The translations under genes and the position numbers were made by a program. Shown one piece after another: positions 56,660 to 64,000 of a DNA stretch of 64,000 nt. The notes beneath the pieces are model-generated. The model did not search any database, was not told where the DNA came from, and was given only the letters and a program-made list of their open reading frames with translations. Source of the stretch: Isoetes taiwanensis (lineage: Eukaryota > Streptophyta > Lycopodiopsida > Isoetales > Isoetaceae); the NCBI GenBank assembly GCA_021234155.1, contig JAJEKV010000058.1, forward strand, positions 7,314,992 through 7,378,991, read 5' to 3'. Each line of letters begins with the position of its first letter. Within the stretch, counting starts at the first letter, position 1.

Positions 56660-57560
56660 GCAAGTACCATATGATCTCAACTGTAGATGATGAAGGGCCG
56701 ATTCTATAGCAACCACCACGCACTCGCCGCGAAAGAGGAAATGGACGAGGGTGCCGAGTGGTAGCACGTTGACCTTGCCAAGACAAATGGCAAGCTCGAT
56801 TTAACTCTCTCTTCGAGGAAAAGGAAGGCAACAAGATGGCCAAACAAGGATCCTAATCTCTTGTGAGGGGAAGAGGATGACACCCACCAAATTGCTCTTG
56901 GAGATTACACGTAGCGTAAGAAAGATGCGCTTTCGGACTTACTCCTTTGTAAGAATGCGCATACAAGGACACGTTCATGAAGACGGTGTGAACGGTGAGA
57001 CATGTTTTAAGTATGGTTGGCCAACCAATGCAGCGATTACGCCAATATCTATTTGCCAAGGGTTAAGTATGCGTAGAGGCATGTTCACTAAACCGACACT
57101 GTCACTATTGCACAGTTAGGGAATTAGTCGACTTGAGTTTTAAAAAGGGTCTCTAGATCTAGGGAAGAATGTTCAACCCGGCAGCTTGTCGGCGTATGGA
57201 GGCTTCGCTCAACTAACCCCTGCCCACTCTACGATGCATGAGTGTAAAACAATCGGTAATAACCGCCAAAGAAGGTAATATACTTCATTCACAACAAGAG
57301 AATTCATAATGGATATACAACTTGCCACATGCTAAACTCCAAATTGACAATGCTTGTTAAGAGGAATTGCAACTCGTAAAACCATCACCAATGAGCATCA
57401 TATTTCATTTTGTCTTTATAACATTGATAACATTGAATCTTCAAAAATAATAGCAATATAACAAGGCATGATTCAAAGGAAATCAGCAATAAGACAATGA
57501 TAAAGCAACTGGTCCATATGATTCTTCATAATAGTAAGGAACAATGCCCTTCAAATACAT
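56660..57560. other. No clear gene
   Basis: Coding-like fragments follow the RGG exons for about 200 bp (for example LTLSSRKRKATRWP in one phase), then AT-rich sequence. Nothing complete. Confidence 0.3.
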
Positions 57561-57571
57561 CCATTTCATCT

Positions 57572-57781
57572 CTAACTTAATGAAATTCCAGAAAAACAAC
57601 AATTTAAAATACCTACTTGATCAATGCAAATTGTGTTGTCCTCTAAATCGAAATTTGCTGCTGAACACATGCTTCCACTTGTTATTGAAGACAAGGACGA
57701 ATTTATAGTGCTCCATACTCGGGATTTATGGTCTGCTAATGATGACCCACAGGCTGAATTTGCATAGAATGTGCTGCCCAA
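57572..57781 (-). other. Possible isolated coding segment, unknown
   Basis: About 70 open codons on the minus strand with protein-like composition (SLADHKSRVWSTINSS; SGSMCSAANFDLEDN). The frame opens at a TTG without an ATG and a TAA lies just upstream. It could be an internal exon, but no matching partner exon is found. Confidence 0.25.
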
Positions 57782-57984
57782 TTGGAATTAGGTCTGATAT
57801 ACATGTAAAATCTGCCATAAGAATGCTTCACATTGCTGTAATTTTTTGCCATAAGCTGATAGATCCAAATGAACTTACTTCCTTGCTTCTGGTGCTCTCC
57901 TTCCATGCCCCCGATGTCTTCCTTTCATGTAATCGCAGCCCTTGTTCCAAAACGACCTGCCCGCTCCCATCTCCTTAACTCTTA

Positions 57985-58856
57985 CGTTAGGTTTTTTTTT
58001 CCTCCTTTCATCCACATCAGCTCCTAGTCATCAATTTTCTTCAAATACATTTAATTTCCTTTCATATTCCATGACTTGTATCCCTTAGATAGACGGTATG
58101 CGACCTTGATTGTAATCGCCCGCGACTTCTCCCCTTGTTTGTATTTGTTTCCCATTATTCATGTCTGTCCGTCTTTTTGTAACATCATCCAATCCTTGGT
58201 GTAATGCCTTCCTCATCTTCATCTTCACACCTCATTAGTCTTTGCTTAGAACACTCTTTTTGTGATCTTTCAATTTAATCCCTATTTGTTTGCTTCATAA
58301 ACATGTCATATCTTCCCAAATCATCTGATCTAATTCCACACCCTTAGTTTGTGAATTGAATACATGATCTTTGTTTTCCTCAACTTTGTGCCATGGTATC
58401 TCGTCACACATTTTGTATCAAACATATCTCACTAATATAACTCGAAATGCATAGTAATGGTATTATAGCTAGGACTAAAAACTCGCTTCACGAGGGGTTT
58501 TCGAGGAAAACCTCCACCATAATACCGCCACTAATACATTCCAAGACCTTCAAATGCAACTACACTCGATTTTTGTGATCTTACGCTTCTTCATACCTGG
58601 CCCCTTGCATAATCCCATATCTCGCCATAGGTGTCCCTTTGAGTCTTGATCCTATTCGTTGCCGCCGCTTCTTATCGTGGTCTTCATACTTCAAACATAA
58701 TAGCCGCATACGGTTGCCTCTCGCTTTATCGGTCTTCTCACAAAAATACCAATTTCCCTAAAAACATATAAATTATCTCAGAATATGTAAGAAAATGGTT
58801 AGAATCTTCAAAAAATACAATACTCCATCATTCCGTGATACCAAATCCCCACTACA
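57985..58856 (-). repeat. Likely 3' LTR (partial) of the second gypsy element
   Basis: On the minus strand, a polypurine tract (AGGAGGGAGGATAA, about 58857-58871) is followed by TGTAGTGGGG at 58856, the expected start of a 3' LTR. The hairpin GGTTTTCGAGGAAAACC lies inside. The far end of the LTR cannot be placed, since no partner LTR is in the window. Confidence 0.55.
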
Positions 58857-61800
58857 TTATCCTCCCTCCTATTGTTCTTTTTCCCCAAGAACACTATGCA
58901 TCAGGCCGGGTGTATTCTTGCTTGTACATAAGATAGGTCGATCTTCCTCTTGCTGCAAATATAGCTTTAAACGTGCTCCATTAACTCTCCAGAGAGGCAA
59001 ATCTTGCCCTTGCAAACTGTCAAGGTTACAGAGCCATTCATGAAGACTTCTCTCACAATATATGGGCCTATCCATCGCGATCCCGAAGCTTTCCGGCCGC
59101 CTGTTTACTATCATACATTAAAACCGTGGTCGCCAATAGTAAACTCCTTTTTTCACATGTCTATCGCACTACGCCTTTCTTTGTTGCCGCAACACCTCAC
59201 GTGCTTTTGAATGCATGTAGGCGAAGTCTCATCTAACTTTTCAAGCTCTTGTAAGTTTGATTTAATGCCGCCATCCCAATCCAACTTGTTTTGAACAGCC
59301 TACCCTCAATGAGGGAATCTCTAATTCAATTGAACTATCGCTCTCCTGACCATAAACAAGTTGAAACGGAGTAGCTCTAGTTGTCACCTTGTAGGCAATC
59401 CGCAGATTTCCATAACGCATCAAGAAGACGCTTATCCCAATCACTCCTACTTGCATTGCAAATCTTTGCTATAATATTACATAAGGTTCTGTTTCGGCCT
59501 TCCTCCTGCCCATTTGCCCGTGGATGATATGGCGGGGTCTTTCGATGCTTCACATTATATAACTCTAAGGCTGCTATGACTTGATTAAGGAAGTGTTTAC
59601 CTCTGCCGCCACCAATTCAATAGGACAACCGAATCGAATGATAATATTTTCATATAAGAATGATGCAACAAAGCAGCAAAGATTATCCTCTCTAAGAGCT
59701 TTCGCTTCCACCCACTTTGTAACATAGTCGGGGCTAACAAGAATGTACCTGTTCCGGTCCCGCTTTAGTGTGGATTAATAGGTCCCATAAAGTCAATGCC
59801 CCACTTTTCAAATGGCAACACAGAACAATAGGATGCAAGAACATCGATCCCTTCTTGTGGGTCTTCCAAGACGCTGGCAAGGATCACATTTTTGACATAA
59901 TCAAGAACATCCTTATGCATGGAATGCCACCAATAACCCGCTTGTAAAATCTTCTCAGACCGTTGTATTTGTTGCAAAGTGGCCTTCTTTGGGCCATGAC
60001 ATGCAATTATAATTTTTTCCACCTCATGTGGTAAGACACACCGCCTAAGAATATCATCTCACCAATGCGATAAAGGGTTCCGTAATTAAAGTGTAGGGAC
60101 GGGATTGAATAATCAATCTTCTTCGCTCCGATAAGTCAAATGCTCGTGCAATTTTCCCTGATAAATATTCAGCCGATATTAAAGAGCCACTCCGGACTGA
60201 TTCCACATGGAAAAGGTTTGCATCCGGTAGATCATCTTCAACACCGTAACCTTCTTGAGATGCTATTACCCCAGACAAGTGGTCCGGCCAGAACATGTGA
60301 CTTTCCCCGCTTAATAACAATTTTAAACCGAAATTCCTCGCAACAAAAGGAGCCAACGAAGTTATCCTTCCCGCATTTACATGGTTTAAGGATCAAGTAC
60401 TTGAGCTTGGTGGTCCACATAAAATACAAATTCCTTGCCCAAGAGATAATGTCGGAACTTCGAATTGAATAGATCATACCCGTGCCTTCACGCCCGAGTG
60501 CAATAATTTCTTTCGGCACTAGAGAGTTGCCTATCGGGCATAATATATGGATGATCCCATCCGCTATCATCCTGGTTGTGCTAGAATACTTCCAATGGCA
60601 TAATTTGATGCATCAATATGCACATGAAAAACTTTATCCCAAAGATGGCATTTTCAAAATAGGAGCGTAAACTAGTGCTTGTTTTAAAGCCTCAAATGCA
60701 TCTTGACATTCACTACTCCATGTGAATTCAGCCCCTTTCTTCAATAAATTGGTCAATGGCAAAGCCTTATCAAGATAATGGCTTAATGAACCTTCTATGG
60801 TAACCCACGCGGACCGGAGAAAAGCCTCGCAATTTTTGATCGCCATGGGAGGCCTTAAACTGATATGATCTTGACTTTTCCAGTGGTCTACCGCCAGCCC
60901 ATCTTGAGAGACACCTGCCTAGAAGAATACCATGTGTGACAGCAAAGAAAAGAACATTTAAATGGGTTGAGAGAGATACCATATTCCCCGTGATCGAAGG
61001 AAACAAGCTCTTAATTTCTTCAAGTGGTCATTGTAAGAGCTAAAACACCAAGTCATCCAAAAAATCTCGATGAAATCTCGCAAATAATCCTTTGAATGCT
61101 GCTATCATAATATCGAAAGGTTGCCGAGCATTGCATAAACCGAAAAGGCATGACTTTATATCGAAAACAGCCCCATTCGGTGACAAAGGCAGTTTTTTTG
61201 TTCTATCTTCCGGGTGCGATTTGAACTTGATTATAACCGCTATAGCCATCGAGAAAAGAATAACACTCGGACCGCTTAATCGCGATCCAATACAGAGTCC
61301 GTGAACGCAAAGGGAATCCATCTTTAATAAAGGACATGATTAAGTTTATGAAAAATCCACGATACCGAATTTTCAGATTCTTTTAGGAACAACAACTATA
61401 GGAGATAGCCATTCACCGGTTTCAATTGGTTCAATAAACTCCGTGATCTAAAAGATTATCAATTTCCTCCTTTACAAAGACGAGAATAACTAGGATTCAT
61501 TCTATAAGGACGCTATTACGTGAATAGCCGCCTCTTACCAATGGAATACGATGAACACAAAGTTGAGGATTAATGCCAACCATTTCCGCGGTAACTCCAT
61601 GCAAAGATATCTCTAACTCTTCAAAAGAAGTTGATATCGCCTCGCTTCCTCAATATTAAGGTCTCCACCGAAGTTTGATAATCCTAGGTTCCGCCGTTCC
61701 TAAATTCAGATCTTGCAATGCTGGAGGCTCGATAAACTTCTTTTATAAGGTTGCCTGGTTTCTGTGCAACAGGACCTCCCTCGGCCAATTCCGCCACTTC

Positions 61801-64000
61801 ATAATTAGTGAAATGCTCCGGATACCGCCTCGCCTTCCTCTTCAATTGGTTCTAATGGAAACCATATTACAACTTATTGTATCATTTAGCCATTCTTGAA
61901 GATCAACACTTGATGTGTCGGGCCTTGATAAGGTGGAGCTCGCAACTTCATATAATCCTCCCTTTCCACATATATCGCAAAGAAAGATCAATATCCTCGC
62001 CTAAGACTCAGGTCTTCACTTGAATCATCGAACTTGTATCACTATCGCTATCCTCGTTGTTTTTGTGGGCATCAATGTATTAGGATGAAAGTGAACTTGC
62101 ACTGAACCACATTGTTGCCATCTCCAATTTGGTGTGAGTCCAAGAGACCAATCATGCTTTAGCAGATGCTTGCAATAACCAAGGACGCCCAAGCAAGATC
62201 GGATAGGTGAAATTTCCATGGGCCATAATGCAAGATTACATAATCAACATAGAATACAATACAAAGAATAAGAGTTTGCACACTGTGAATCATCCCCAAG
62301 GGCTTCACTGCCGCTGATCCGCCATTCTTACCATGAAATACACAGGGCAATTCCTTTAAAGCTCCAATTTCTTCATGACATCCTCCTCGCATAATGTTGA
62401 CACCGAACCTCCATCTATAGTGCACTCAATTAATCAATTGGCCATTTATCTCCACGCCAATACATGGTGAACTCATATCGGCAATGACAGCCAAGCCAAT
62501 TCACAACGACCTCCTTTGTGACCCTTGAGAGCCGATGTAAGAGCCTTCCTACACGGTGCAACTTGTAATAATTGGCCAAAAGTCAAAGTGGGATGTTGAT
62601 TCTCTAAATCCTTCAAAAATATCATACGCTTGCACTTGATTCCATCTTCAAAACCCTTTTATACTCTATGCTTTTCTTTTGTGTGGATTCCTTCAATACA
62701 TGAGGGGCTTAATTCAAAGATCAATAATATTCTTTACATTCCCTGTGAGCAGTGGATGTCTTGTTGGTCAAATATAAAAGCTTGGTCTTCTACATCATCT
62801 TCAGGTCCTGAAAACAATCGCGGGCAATCCTGAACATCGTTCTTGAAAATTACGCCTCGAATATGGCTGATAGCAGCAGCAGCCTCTTTGTTCTCGCCTC
62901 TTTGATACTTGATGTCTTGTCTCCACCGTGATATGTCGGTATGGTTGAATTCCTTGGTATATCCACAAAGATTGCCCTTTAATCCACTACATGTGCTCCT
63001 TAAATTTGATATTCTTCTTGACCTCCAATTTGAAAGTGACAATTCTCCCGAGAGTGCAACCCTTGTGTTTGGCATATGCCACAAATAGGCTGAAATTCCA
63101 TGCACTTCCTTGGGTTAGGACAATGGGGAGAAATATGGCCCATCTCACCAAGATCGATAACATTGTGGAATACGCCCGGCCACGCCTCTCTCGGCCGGTT
63201 GTTGCACTTGGGCTGCTGCAAAAACAGTATAGAAGCTCCATACATAGGTTGCACTTGATAGGTTGATTGAGTCCGTTGCATAGGGCTGCACTCTATTCTT
63301 CAAATAGAAACAATCTTCGGGCCTTTATGATTCCGTCCTCACAATTTTGACAAGAGACTATAGCTTGGAGACCACCGGAGTTGCACATTCGGATGGGAGA
63401 TGGCCATATCCTTTACACTTTACACACCGGGTGATGTTAGTGCGCCCGCTTTGGGCCGAGGGGAAGCAGCCCATACCGAACCCAATTCAATTGCAGATCA
63501 GCCATTTGTTTTGTCAATGCCTCAACTAAATCCTCTTTCACCTTGACAAGCTCACTCTTAGATACGCTGTGATTCCTTACCTAAGCTTCCACCCAATTGC
63601 TTTTACTATAATCCATTACCCGTGAATCAATGTGTTTGTCGCAGAAAACCGAACGGCATAGGGGGAAAAAGAAGGAGGCTCCATAGGACTTGATGCCATA
63701 CCCACTGTGATGGAAACATTGCCGCACTCCCTCCAAGAACCGATGGCATCACTACTCCAGTTGGTAATAACGAGCCATGTTGAGCTTAGCTTGCTCCCAA
63801 ACCGAAGCAATCTTTATGGCATCCTCTAATTTAGAAGGAGTTTGCCCTTTGTATAAAACCAATATCGTGGAAGTCCGCCAGAAATACCCCACCGGGTCTT
63901 CATCGATGGTTTGGGATCTTTCTTTGCCACCAACCTTCAAATCTGATAATATAACCCCGGCAAACTCGCTAGGCAAAGAACTTGATATATGACAATTCAT
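58857..64000 (-). mobile_element. Second Ty3/gypsy element, decayed, runs off the window
   Basis: Read on the minus strand from the right edge. Gag (DPVGYFWRTSTILVLYKG) and a zinc-knuckle remnant (GEMGHISPHCPNPRKC) come first. A protease-linker region near 62-62.4 kb follows. RT pieces come next (SHPEDRTKKLPLSPNGAVFD; FGLCNARQPFDIMIAAFKGL with FLDDLVF), then RNase H pieces (FTWSSECQDAFEALKQAL). The integrase zinc finger and core follow (AGYWWHSMHKDVLDYVKN; KWGIDFMGP; VTTRATPFQLVYGQE). A C-terminal module ends the protein (RPIYCERSLHEWLCNLDSLQ). It has no chromodomain and differs strongly from the first element. It resembles the Tat/Athila side of gypsy. Frame breaks are dense. Confidence 0.85.

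Noticed and set aside
1-64000. CRISPR arrays, bacterial operons, rRNA genes or intact tRNA genes
   Set aside because: No regular spacer-repeat array, ribosome-binding site pattern or foldable tRNA was found. The tandem repeats are ordinary minisatellites and the sequence is plant nuclear DNA.

Overview
The window is nuclear DNA of a land plant with a large, repeat-rich genome. The evidence is a nuclear gene for plastid ribosomal protein L5 with a transit peptide, an SPX phosphate-sensor gene with PHR-type promoter sites, spliced genes with plant-like introns, and LTR retrotransposons primed by initiator tRNA-Met. Only three ordinary genes are convincing in 64 kb. A non-seed plant such as a fern or bryophyte, or a gymnosperm, would fit, but the sequence alone does not decide this.

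Layout. 0-7.7 kb: a small coiled-coil gene (1855-2193, minus), a foldback element, and fragments of LINEs and a Ty3/gypsy polymerase. 7.77-22.54 kb: a nested stack. A solo LTR (sense plus, 5-bp duplication TCCTA) was split by a complete Ty3/gypsy chromovirus (sense minus, 8283-21422, duplication CACTC) with both LTRs, PBS, PPT, gag, protease, RT, RNase H, integrase and a chromodomain. An uninterrupted relative of the original target lies at about 23.0-23.15 kb. 26.2-28.4 kb: the SPX gene and a cluster of P1BS-like sites. 30.5-33.5 kb: decayed Ty1/copia and LINE pieces. 34.4-38.9 kb: a minisatellite split by a 4-kb block that holds repeats, a tRNA-like head and a 5'-truncated LINE. 39.7-40.6 kb: a broken gene for a bacterial-style N4/N6 DNA methyltransferase. 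40.9-41.4 kb: a small retroposon with a 24-bp target duplication. 42-44.9 and 49.2-52 kb: two diverged, oppositely oriented copies of a transposase-like element with an LDNC-x-GQNKN motif. 46.5-47.9 kb: the plastid L5 gene. 52.4-57 kb: gene-like sequence with two similar TATA promoters and short introns. 58.5-64 kb: a second, different and decayed Ty3/gypsy element that runs off the window.

Most striking: between the PBS and gag of the chromovirus lie about 4.5 kb of extra same-strand coding sequence. One segment is a broken histone H3-type gene. Its histone-fold C-terminus is almost canonical, and its long divergent tail looks more like the centromeric variant (CENH3) than like ordinary H3. 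The flanking accessory reading frames match nothing I recognise. A chromodomain retroelement carrying an H3 variant is the best candidate here for an undescribed system.
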